Assembly (NCBI GenBank): GCA_033471095.1
Contig: CP136752.1
Span: 1,135,497 to 1,169,973, forward strand
Source of the DNA: Nitrosopumilaceae archaeon AB1(1)
GTDB taxonomy: Archaea > Thermoproteota > Nitrososphaeria > Nitrososphaerales > Nitrosopumilaceae
DNA length: 34,477 nt
Direction of reading: 5' to 3'
The translations under genes were made by a program, and so were the position numbers. Shown here piece by piece: positions 25,744 to 34,477 of the stretch. Numbering within the stretch: the stretch's first letter is position 1; every line of letters begins with the position of its first letter. The notes below the pieces were generated by a model. The model had not been told where the DNA came from, ran no database searches, and saw only the letters and a program-made list of their open reading frames with translations.

Positions 25744-26790
25744 TTGGATTTAAATGAGGGATTTTCAGATTCTTCAATATTGGTTGCAAAGAAATCCTCA
25801 AAGGCTAAACTTGTAAAAACACGCATTGCGTGCCTCTCACATAAAGAAGATGCTGATGGTATTAGTTCTGCATCTCTAATTAAACAATCATTCAACGCTG
25901 ATATCACTTTGGTAGATTATCCAGGACAGATAGCAGCACTAGAGGAGATTGCATCTGATAAAAAATTAAAAATGTTATTCATCTGTGATTTTGGTCTTAG
26001 CAAAACAAATCAAGATAAATTTGTAGAAATCCTCACTGCTTTAAGAAAGCGTCTAGTAAAGATTGCTTATATTGATCATCATGATATTGATCCGAAGATT
26101 GCTAAAAAAATTAAAAAAATCGGAGTGCAACTTGTTCACAACATAAATGAATGTGCAACAGTACTAGTCTATGATACATTTAGAAAAAAACTTGATAAAC
26201 ACGCCTCATTTGTAGCTGCATGTGCTGCAATTACTGATTATATGGATGACAGACCACTAGGCTCAAAACTCTTAGCCATGTATGACAGGCAATTTGTATT
26301 AATCAATGCCACCTCTCTTACCTTTAATATTGTGGGACACCAGAAAAAAGAAGAATTTCTACTAGACTTGGTTAACGACCTATCAAAATCAAAGTACCCT
26401 CATGATATTGATGGCTTTTTTGATTTTGCACAATCTCAAGCAAGTACACTTGCTGATGTTATGAACAAAGTAACACGTTCGATGAAGGTGTTGAAGAATC
26501 TTGGATACGTTGAGGTAAAGGATTCTGGAGTTAGTGGGGCTGTAAACTTTGTCTTGGGTTTTTCTGGTCGTGATGTAGGAATTGCGTACAAGAACAGAGT
26601 TGATCACAACATCTATTCTGTATCCATTCGTGGATCCAAAAATTGCAAAACTCATCTAGGACGGCTTACAAATAAACTTGCTACATCTCTTGGTGGTTCA
26701 GGTGGTGGTCATGACAAAGCATGCGGCGCTATAATACCACACTCAAAAATAAAAAAATTTATTATGGAATTTAATAAAAGTCTATCATGA
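25744..26790 (+). CDS. Archaeal DHH-family phosphoesterase (RecJ-like)
   Basis: 348 residues from TTG 25744. DHH motifs in order: CLSHKEDADGISSASL (motif I, with the Asp pair), FICDFGLSK (motif II), IAYIDHHDID (the DHH itself), and the DHHA1 end with GGSGGGHDKACGAIIP. These belong to single-strand nucleases and phosphodiesterases related to RecJ; the archaeal RecJ-like proteins include the GINS-associated nuclease, but this short form could also be an oligoribonuclease or cyclic-dinucleotide enzyme. It begins five bases after citrate synthase and ends with a six-base overlap with the convergent RidA-like gene. Confidence 0.85.
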   Translation: MDLNEGFSDSSILVAKKSSKAKLVKTRIACLSHKEDADGISSASLIKQSFNADITLVDYPGQIAALEEIASDKKLKMLFICDFGLSKTNQDKFVEILTALRKRLVKIAYIDHHDIDPKIAKKIKKIGVQLVHNINECATVLVYDTFRKKLDKHASFVAACAAITDYMDDRPLGSKLLAMYDRQFVLINATSLTFNIVGHQKKEEFLLDLVNDLSKSKYPHDIDGFFDFAQSQASTLADVMNKVTRSMKVLKNLGYVEVKDSGVSGAVNFVLGFSGRDVGIAYKNRVDHNIYSVSIRGSKNCKTHLGRLTNKLATSLGGSGGGHDKACGAIIPHSKIKKFIMEFNKSLS

Positions 26791-27237
26791 TTTAATCTCT
26801 ACAATCATATCAATCTCTGTCATTGCATCTAGCGGTAATGAGGGCACCCCTATTGCGATTCTTGAATGTCCCTCCATTTCAATAAAAATCTCATTTAATA
26901 GTTTGGATGCGGCATCCATTACTTTGTGCTGCATAGTGAATTGTGGTGTTGAATTTACATATCCTGAGATTCGTATTATTCTCTTAATACTCTCTAACTT
27001 TACGCTAGATTCGAGTTGAGCTAGACAATTAATTATGCACAGTTTCACTGATTCTTTTGCCTCCTCTATATTTTCATCAGATACTTTTCCTGTATATATG
27101 ACATTACCTGATTTTATTGGTATTTGTCCAGACACATATGTCAAATTATTCGTGCACGATACAGGAGTATACATTCCAGCTGGTTTGGGTGTTGGGGGAA
27201 GTATGATATTTAATTTTTCTAGTCGCTCTTTAATCAA
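26785..27237 (-). CDS. RidA/YjgF-family protein
   Basis: 150 residues from TTG 27237 (MIKERLEKLNIILPPTPKPA). The YjgF/RidA pattern is seen in NNLTYVSGQIPIKSGNVIYT, then a helix EEAKESVKLCIINCLAQLES, RIIRISGYVNSTP and the final HSRIAIGVPSLPLDAMTEID. The family hydrolyses reactive enamine/imine intermediates from PLP enzymes, but the arginine of the RidA clade cannot be placed with certainty here. In this longer clade (about 150 residues) the activity is less well studied. It is probably transcribed after the proteasome gene on the same strand, 26 bp downstream of it. Confidence 0.85.
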   Translation of the reverse strand: MIKERLEKLNIILPPTPKPAGMYTPVSCTNNLTYVSGQIPIKSGNVIYTGKVSDENIEEAKESVKLCIINCLAQLESSVKLESIKRIIRISGYVNSTPQFTMQHKVMDAASKLLNEIFIEMEGHSRIAIGVPSLPLDAMTEIDMIVEIKS

Positions 27238-27263
27238 TTAAAATTGTAACATTGTCTGATATT

Positions 27264-27989
27264 TTATGTTTTTGGGTATTTTTCTACTGCCATCTTTAAA
27301 TATTTTTCAATCTTATCTACTGATAAATTATTTATGACTCCTTTGTCTCTTATCTCCGATATTTTTACATGTGTGTGATCTAACATATCGTCACTTTTTG
27401 CATTTATTGCTGCAATTGCCAAAATCGTTGCGTCTTCTTGAGAGAGTTTTGAAGTAAATTTTTTCTCCAAGAAATCATTCACATTGTCTGAGCCTGCACC
27501 AATTGATATTGCTGAATACTGTACATATGTTCCACTTGGATCAATGAGGTAAATTGATTTGCCATTTTGATCAATCCCTGCTATTATTAATGCAACACCG
27601 TATGGTCTGACACCGGCGTATTGAGTAAATTGATGACACTGATCTGCCAAGTGTTTAGTGATGACCTCTACGTCTACTTGTTCATCATATGATATTTCGT
27701 TTCCCTGTGAAAAATTTCTAGCATTATCAATTTGTACTCGTGCATCTGGAATATATCCTGCCGCAGCAGCACCAATGTGATCATCTATGTTGAATATCTT
27801 TTGTGTAATGCCTGCAGATTGCAGAGTTCTTGATTTCTCCTCTACTGCCATTATTACACCCTCGTTACTCTTAATACCCAAAGCTAATGTTCCTCGTTTT
27901 ACTGTCTCTAATGCATACTCTACTTGGTATATTCTACCGTCTGGCGAATACATTGTTGGGGTCATATCATACCCACGTGATGTCATCAT
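27264..27989 (-). CDS. psmA: Proteasome subunit alpha
   Basis: 241 residues from ATG 27989 (a second ATG follows directly). The alpha-subunit signature GYDMTPTMYSPDGRIYQVEY at the N-terminus marks it as alpha rather than beta; it is not processed and forms the outer rings and gate of the 20S core. VKRGTLALGIKSNEGVIMAV and GAAAAGYIPDARV follow, then RPYGVALIIAGID. The N-terminal gate residues and the lysine (GTLALGIKS) that docks AAA partners are in place. A TATA box lies 27 bp upstream. The RidA-like gene follows on the same strand. Confidence 0.94.
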   Translation of the reverse strand: MMTSRGYDMTPTMYSPDGRIYQVEYALETVKRGTLALGIKSNEGVIMAVEEKSRTLQSAGITQKIFNIDDHIGAAAAGYIPDARVQIDNARNFSQGNEISYDEQVDVEVITKHLADQCHQFTQYAGVRPYGVALIIAGIDQNGKSIYLIDPSGTYVQYSAISIGAGSDNVNDFLEKKFTSKLSQEDATILAIAAINAKSDDMLDHTHVKISEIRDKGVINNLSVDKIEKYLKMAVEKYPKT

Positions 27990-28012
27990 TGTAAAAATTG
28001 GTGTATTGATTC

Positions 28013-28020
28013 AATTTAAG
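28013..28020 (-). promoter_or_regulatory. TATA box of the proteasome alpha gene
   Basis: AATTTAAG on the plus strand (CTTAAATT on the coding strand) is centred 27.5 bp upstream of the ATG at 27989. Confidence 0.55.
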
Positions 28021-28519
28021 GGTAAGTATGTGTTGCCATTAGATTTATAATTACTGAATAATTTAAACATCTTTTCTCATACTTGACAGAAATCAGGAAT
28101 GATTTTTATTCTTAGAATAATACAAATGTATCAAGTTTTATGGTATAATTTTAGTCAGAAATATATCATTAATAATATCTGGTGGTTATCCTCTACGTAT
28201 ATTTCTGAACAGATGAAATTCCATAATCTGCCAAACGTAACTATTCTGATGAGTCTAGATGTGATACTATCTGACAGAATACTCGTAATTATATCTCTAT
28301 GAGAACCTTGTACACTTGATATTTTCTAGTGGATAATTGATACTAAATAGAGGACTCCCTACAGGTATGGTATATTACTTTGGTTTTTTGTCTCCACAGC
28401 GAATTTTGGTATATATTTTGATCTATTCATTTACATTTTCAAAGAATCATTGATACTGCTATATATCTTATATAATGTACTATATACACATTTCTGACTA
28501 TTGACCACTAGACAAACAG
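28021..28519. other. 500-bp intergenic region
   Basis: AT-rich and without a convincing gene. A 67-codon frame from 28099 has unusual composition and no promoter at the expected distance, so it is not called. The stretch holds an ACTTGACA octamer at 28081-28088 and AT-rich near-palindromes around 28460-28490, and it ends at the promoter of the giant surface-protein gene. Confidence 0.4.
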
Positions 28520-28527
28520 TTATAAAT
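28520..28527 (+). promoter_or_regulatory. TATA box of the giant surface-protein gene
   Basis: TTATAAAT is centred 27.5 bp upstream of TTG 28551 and supports that TTG as a leaderless start rather than the ATG at 28575. Confidence 0.6.
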
Positions 28528-28550
28528 CATTTTTTTATTTTTATTAAATA

Positions 28551-31500
28551 TTGCATAATTACTGTCATTCGCCTATGATGATTCTATCTTTAACTGCTAT
28601 TGTTGTTCTCTCTGCCACTTTGCTCTTTCCACTAGGTTCTGCTTTTGGACAAGTACTAGCAGGTGCATATACTAATATTGATGGTGATACGATAATTTTA
28701 CATGTGCATTCAGCTTTCACTATCACATACACAGATTCAGTTAATATAAATAATCTAAATTCATCTTTTATGTTTAATCCTCCAAACTATAACATAACTG
28801 CCTTTTCTAATGCTACCTCTAATACTATCACCATTGATGTATCTCCGCCCATACTTCCTACTACTAGTCTTAGTCTAAATTTTGATAGTAGATTTAGTAC
28901 ACCTAATGTAATTCTGATAAAAAGTTCAGGTTTCAATACTTCCCTCACTAATATTGTTAATGTAACAAATAATGTAGTTCTGTATCCTCCTAGTTTTAGT
29001 AGCGCATATACTGATACATCTGGTAGCTATATTACTGTTGTATTTTCTGAAAATATTGCAGTAGGTAATACTACATTCCTTAGCGACTTTGCTATAATTA
29101 ATTCATCTGCTTCTGTGAATAGTATAACTAGTAATAATGCAACTTCTATAATTCTTTCACTAAACTCTACCCTATCTCTTGACGACTCTCCACTTTTATC
29201 ATACAACGATACAGGCACAAATATCACTAATAGTCTACACCCTACTTTATCACTTGCAAACTTTACAAATCAACCAATCACTAATAATGTTCAATTATTT
29301 CCAATCTTTGTTAACGCCTATACAAACCAGCGAGGTGACAACATAATTGTCAACTTTGATAGAGGAATCAATCTTACCAGTACCACTTCTCCAACTGACT
29401 TTGCAGTAAGTATTTCAGGTATTGCCACAACTAGTATAACTAAACATAATGACACTGCCATCAATCTAGCACTAGACTCTAACATTCCACCTGTATTGCC
29501 ATTAACACTATCATATAATCGAACAACTAGTAATATTACAGATACAAATGATTTATCACTTGCAAACTTTACAAATCAACCAATCACTAATAATGTTCCA
29601 TCATACCCAATTTTTGTTAGTGCTTACACAAACCAGCGAGGTGACAACATAATTGTCAACTTTGATAAAGTAGTCAATCTTACCAGTATCACTCCTCCAA
29701 CTGACTTTGCAGTAAGTATTTCAGGTATTGCCACAACTAGTATAACTAGACATAATGACACTGCCATCAATCTAACACTAGACTCTAACATTCTACCTGC
29801 ATTACCATTAACACTATCATATAGTCAAACAACTAGTGATATTACAAACGTAAATGATTTATCACTTGCAAACTTTACAAATCAACCAATCACTAATAAT
29901 GTTCTACCACCCCCAATCTTTGTTAACGCCTATACAAACCAGCGAGGTGACAACATAATTGTCAACTTTGATAGAGGAATCAATCTTACCAGTACCACTC
30001 CTCCAACTGACTTTGCAGTAAATATTTCAGGTATTGCCACAACTAGTATAACTAGATATAATGACACTGCCATCAATCTAGCACTAGACTCTAACATTCC
30101 ACCTGCATTACCATTAACACTATCATATAATCAAACAACTAGTAGTATTACAAACGTAAATGATTTATCACTTGCAAACTTTACAAATCAACCAATCACT
30201 AATAATGTTCTACCACCCCCAATCTTTGTTAACGCCTATACAAACCAGCAAGGTAACAACATAATTGTCAACTTTGATAGAGGAATCAATCTTACCAGTA
30301 CCACTTCTCCAACTGACTTTGCAGTAAATATTTCAGGTATTGCCACAACTAGTATAACTAAACATAATGACACTGCCATCAATCTAACACTAGACTCTAA
30401 CATTCTACCTGCATTACCATTAACACTATCATATAGTCAAACAACTAGTAGTATTACAAACGTAAATAATTTATCACTTGCAAACTTTACAAATCAACCA
30501 ATCACTAATAATGCTCAAATTATTAATCTACCTTCCTTGTGGAATACTAGACAGAAAATTACTATTAACAGTAACCAAATAACTGCAACTCTTCAAAACT
30601 TTACCCTTCTAGTAAGTATCTCTGATTCTGCTTTGAGCAATTCATCTGTTCTACCTAACGGTGCTGATATTATTTTCACTAGCAGTGATGGATTTACTAT
30701 ATTACAGCATGAAATTGAATCATTTACTAATAATATCACTACCGGTACTCTAGTAGCTTGGGTTCGTCTACCTACTTTGAGCAGTACCAGTGATACCATA
30801 CTCTACATGTATTATAATGTCTCAACAGAGTCACATATTCCATATCCTGATGTTTGGGACTCAGACTATGAAATAATTTATCACATGGATCAATCCACTT
30901 TTGGTGCACAATCTACACTAGACTCATCAGGGAATAATCGTCATGCAACACCACTATCTACAGGCTCTACTGCCTTTGAATCTAATGATTTAATATCTGC
31001 ACAAATTGGTAATGGGCTAAACTTTGATGGAGTAAACAACACGGACGGAGATTATCTTGATCTTCCAGACTTGGAAGGTAGTCTATTTCACAATACAAAC
31101 TTTACCATCTCGGTATGGGCAAATATTGATGTCCTTAAAAATTGGGCTAGAATCGTTGATTTTGGCAATGCTCAGAGACACAATATTCAAATTGCTATCC
31201 GTGAAAATACCACGGATTTGATATATGAAATACTTGTGTTTACAACCGTTGAGACTCTCACAACTAGTAATGTTCTACAGACAGGTCAATGGGCATACTT
31301 TACAGTTGTACATAAAACACCATCAGGTGAATTAACTATCTACAAAAATGGTATCTTAATTAATAGTAATATCCAACAAGTATCTCTTGATGTGGATAGA
31401 GCATCAAACTATATCGGAAAATCCCATCGGACAGGTGATTCCTACTTTGATGGCAAATTCGATGAATTCCGACTATCATCTACTGCTCGCTCTGCAGACT

Positions 31501-34477
31501 GGATTGCAACAGAGTATGCAAATCAAAACTCTCCTTCTACTTTCTTAACTTTCTCTGCACCTGAAGATAGACGTGTAGTAATATCTTCTGCTATTACCAA
31601 TACACAAGGTGATAACATTATAGTTACTTTTAATGAAAACATTATCTATTCGGTTATTCCTACTACTGACTTTACTCTTACTGGCACATCTGCTACAATA
31701 TCTGGAATTATATCTGATTCCTCTTCAATTACTCTGAATTTAAGCAGAAATCTCTTGGCAAATGAAACCATCACTATCTCATATACTAAAACCAGTGGTG
31801 GAATAAACTCTACTCAAAATACCAACACAACACTAGAAAGCTTTGTGAATCAACCTGTGAATAACAACATTCCAAAAACACCACCTGTTATTACTAGTGC
31901 AGTTACCAACAACTTGGGTAATCTAATTACTCTAACATTTGATGAGACTATAATACTATCAAACCCAGTACAATCAGACTTTGCCTTCAACACTACATAT
32001 TCTATAAATATAACTGGATTTACCAAGACTAGTAATAATATGGTTGATATGACAACAACCAGTATTTTAACAAATGAAACCATTGGAATGAATTACTCTA
32101 GATCTGTGACATCAAATGGAATCACAGATACAAACGGCACTTTTCTTGCAGACTTTGTCGATTTAGTTGTAGCAAATAATATTATCCAAACACCACCTGT
32201 TATTACTAGTGCTTCCACTAATCTACTTGGAAGTGTTATCACTCTGACATTTAATGAATCTGTCACACTGAATAATCCATCGCCTTCTGACTTTACTTTC
32301 AACAAAACTGGTTTTACTGTTTCCGGTTTTAATTCTACTAGTAGTAATGTAATTGATTTAAGTATTAACGGTATAATACCTAGTGGACAAAACTTTACAC
32401 TATCTTACAACAATACTGGTGGTACCAGTACTACCATTAATGATCAAAACGGTACTGCCCTAGCATTTGTTAATGGCTCACTTGTTCATAATCTTATACT
32501 TCCATATTTGGAGTTTACATCAGTCAATACTAGTACCTCTGGTGACTCGATAATTCTTACCTTTGATAATAATATTACTCTGACTGGTGTATCTGAATCA
32601 AACTTTACGATAACTACCAATGGTACTACCACTATTCCTTCAAGCATTACTGTAATTGCTAACACTCTAGTTCTTAACCTAAATAATAATATCCTGTTTA
32701 ATCAAACCACTCTTCTATCATATGTACAGGGATCAGGTGTGATAAATGATACTGTACCATTGGTGGTAGGTTCCTTCTCATTACTACCTGTAAACAATAA
32801 TGTTCTAGCTGATGTCTTTTCTGTTGACTCTATATACACAAACAAATTTGGTGACTCTATTCTTCTTTTTCTCTCTCACAATCTAGTCTCATTTAATTTC
32901 ATCACTACAGACTTTACTCTTAATGAAACTAGTATTGGTATAGTTTCGGCAACCGCATCTGATGATGTCATTACTTTAACACTAAACTCTACAATAGACC
33001 TTGGTCAAAGCGTCAGCTTGAGTTTTAGTGCAGCGTCATCAACCACACTCAATTACCAAAACACCGCTCTATCTAGTTTCCAAGATGTATCTGTGATTAA
33101 TGATGTCTTTTCTGATCTCCTGCAATCTGATTGGAATACTAGACAGAAAATTACTATTAATAGTAACCAAATAACTACAACTCTTCAAAACTTTACCCTT
33201 CTAGTAAGCATCTCTGATTCTGCTTTGAGCAATTCATCTGTTCTACCTAACGGTGCTGATATTATTTTCACAAGCAGTGATGGATTTACTATATTACGGC
33301 ATGAAATTGAATCATTTACTAATAATATCACTACCGGTACCCTAGTAGCTTGGGTTCGTCTACCTACTTTGAGCAGTACCGGTGATACCATACTCTACAT
33401 GTATTATAATGTCTCAACAGCGTCACCTATTCCGTATCCTGATGTTTGGGATTCAGACTATGAAATAATTTATCACATGGATCAATCCACTTTTGGTGCA
33501 CAATCTACACTAGACTCATCAGGGAATAATCGTCATGCAACACCACTATCTACAGGCTCTACTTCCTTTGACTCTAATGATTTAGTATCTGCACAAATTG
33601 GTAATGGACTAAACTTTGATGGAGTAGACGACTCCCACGGAGATTATCTTGATCTTCCAGACTTGGCAAGTAGTCTATTCTACAATACAGACTTTACCAT
33701 CTCGGCATGGGCAAATATTGATGTCCTTAAAAATTGGGCTAGAATCGTTGATTTTGGCAAGGGTCAGGATGATAACAATATTCTAATTGCTGCCCATCGC
33801 ACTAACCCGCATTTGAGATATGATATGCGACAGGGTACCAGCTCTGATGGTGTCACAGCTAGTGATATTTTGCAGACAGGTCAATGGGCATACTTTACAG
33901 TTGTACATGAATCATCAGGTACAGCAACTATCTACAAAAATGGCACCTCAATTACTAGTGATGCTGTGCATACATCTCTTAATGAGAGTAGAGCATCAAA
34001 CTATATCGGAAGATCCAATTGGGGAACTGATTCCTACTTTGATGGCAAATTCGATGAATTCCGACTATCATCTACTGCTCGCTCTGCAGACTGGATTGCA
34101 ACAGAGTATGCAAATCAAAACTCTCCTTCTACTTTCTTTACTATATCTGCACCTGAAGATAGAAGTGTAGTGATAACTTCTGCTATTACCAACACACAAG
34201 GTGATAACATTATAATTACTTTTAATGAAAACATTATCTATTCGGTTATTCCTACTACAGACTTTACTCTTACTGGTACATCTGCTACAATAGATAGTAT
34301 AACATCAAACTCCTCTTCAATTACTCTGACTATAAATAGGAGTCTCTTGGATCTGAAACCATCACTATCTCATATACTAAAACTAGTGGTGGAATAAACT
34401 CTACTCAAAATACAGACATAACACTAGAAAACTTTGTGAATCAACCTGTAATTAATAGCGTTCCAGATATCACTCCG
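28551..34477 (+). CDS. Giant secreted repeat protein with SWM-like, DUF2341 and LamG-like domains; frameshifted, runs off the window
   Basis: TTG start at 28551, then a signal peptide (MMILSLTAIVVLSATLLFPL, cleavage near SAFGQ). Residues about 251-658 are four nearly identical 102-residue repeats of the SwmB/Ig-like type (AYTNQRGDNIIVNFDRGINL). Residues about 660-1000 are a DUF2341 module (WNTRQKITINSNQ, LYMYYNVS) plus a LamG/concanavalin-like domain (GNGLNFDGV, FDGKFDEFRLSSTARS). More SWM-like repeats follow to about 1520, then a second DUF2341-LamG copy. After SSSITLTINRSLL one base is missing relative to the first copy (between 34350 and 34351). The frame then ends at TAA 34395-34397, but the next frame continues ETITISYTKTSGGINS to the window edge. 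Probably an adhesin or envelope protein; sugar binding is inferred from LamG. Confidence 0.85.
29301..30524 (+). repeat. Four tandem 306-bp repeats
   Basis: Units begin at 29301, 29607, 29913 and 30219, each exactly 306 bp (102 codons). They share long identical stretches such as AACATAATTGTCAACTTTGA and differ at scattered sites, as expected for recent duplication with homogenisation. They encode successive SWM/Ig-like units of the giant surface protein. Confidence 0.9.
30540..31800 (+). repeat. Long direct repeat, copy 1 (DUF2341-LamG-SWM)
   Basis: Starts TGGAATACTAGACAGAAAAT. It matches copy 2 at a constant offset of 2592 bp (864 codons), checked at the start, at CCTACTTTGATGGC (31441/34033) and at the GAAGATAGA near 31562/34154. 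Some internal stretches, for example in the LamG loops near 31170-31260, have diverged strongly. Confidence 0.85.
33132..34390 (+). repeat. Long direct repeat, copy 2
   Basis: Second copy of the 30540 unit at +2592 bp. Near 34350 it lacks one base found in copy 1 (CTCTTGGCAA versus CTCTTGGATC), which shifts the reading frame. Confidence 0.85.

Noticed and set aside
28099-28302. 67-codon plus-strand frame in the gap before the giant gene
   Set aside because: Biased hydrophobic and AT-driven composition, no promoter at the leaderless distance and no recognisable motif.
29301-30524. Tandem repeats as a CRISPR array
   Set aside because: Units are 306 bp, contiguous and in frame with a protein; there are no spacers.

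Overview
The window reads as the chromosome of an AT-rich ammonia-oxidising archaeon of the Nitrososphaerota (Thaumarchaeota), probably Nitrosopumilus-like. Supporting genes are archaeal EF-1alpha followed by uS10, an Rpo12-type RNA polymerase subunit, a proteasome alpha subunit, a Tsr3 rRNA-modification enzyme, a pyruvoyl-dependent arginine decarboxylase, an archaeal SbcD-related phosphoesterase and an archaeal DHH phosphoesterase. About ten genes have a TATA-like box centred 25-28 bp upstream of the start codon with no room for a leader. This is the leaderless archaeal arrangement and it fixes several start codons. TTG and GTG starts are frequent. No tRNA, rRNA, CRISPR or insertion sequence was recognised.

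Layout: 1-1.2 kb, 3' part of a secreted beta-rich protein; 1.2-4.0 kb, Tsr3 and an APC permease with USP-like tail; 4.1-5.9 kb, small hypothetical genes, a possible two-gene small module, hairpins and a decayed membrane-protein gene; 6.0-11.1 kb, purine synthesis (purQ-purL-purF, then purC); 11.2-14.1 kb, small proteins, arginine decarboxylase and a convergent membrane-anchored surface protein; 14.3-16.1 kb, M3-family oligopeptidase; 16.4-20.8 kb, carA-carB; 20.8-23.6 kb, phosphoesterase, EF-1alpha, uS10, Rpo12; 23.6-24.4 kb, three small minus-strand zinc-finger or DNA-binding-like proteins; 24.6-28.0 kb, citrate synthase, DHH phosphoesterase, RidA-like protein, proteasome alpha; 28.5 kb to the end, a giant secreted repeat protein.

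The most unusual signal is a set of interruptions in otherwise intact housekeeping genes. Four reading frames (permease, purC, arginine decarboxylase, carB) each contain one internal TGA, and all four occur as GAT-TGA, at positions where arginine is the easiest single-base ancestor. The hexamer GATCGA was not found on either strand by eye. carB also has a 21-nt in-frame insertion ending in TAA, inside the conserved motif at its N-terminus. carA lacks a normal start codon for its conserved N-terminus, and the giant surface protein has a one-base frameshift in its second repeat copy. These could be a modified-base or base-calling artefact, a mutational hotspot, early gene decay, or recoding. The sequence alone cannot decide, but the shared hexamer argues against independent random errors.
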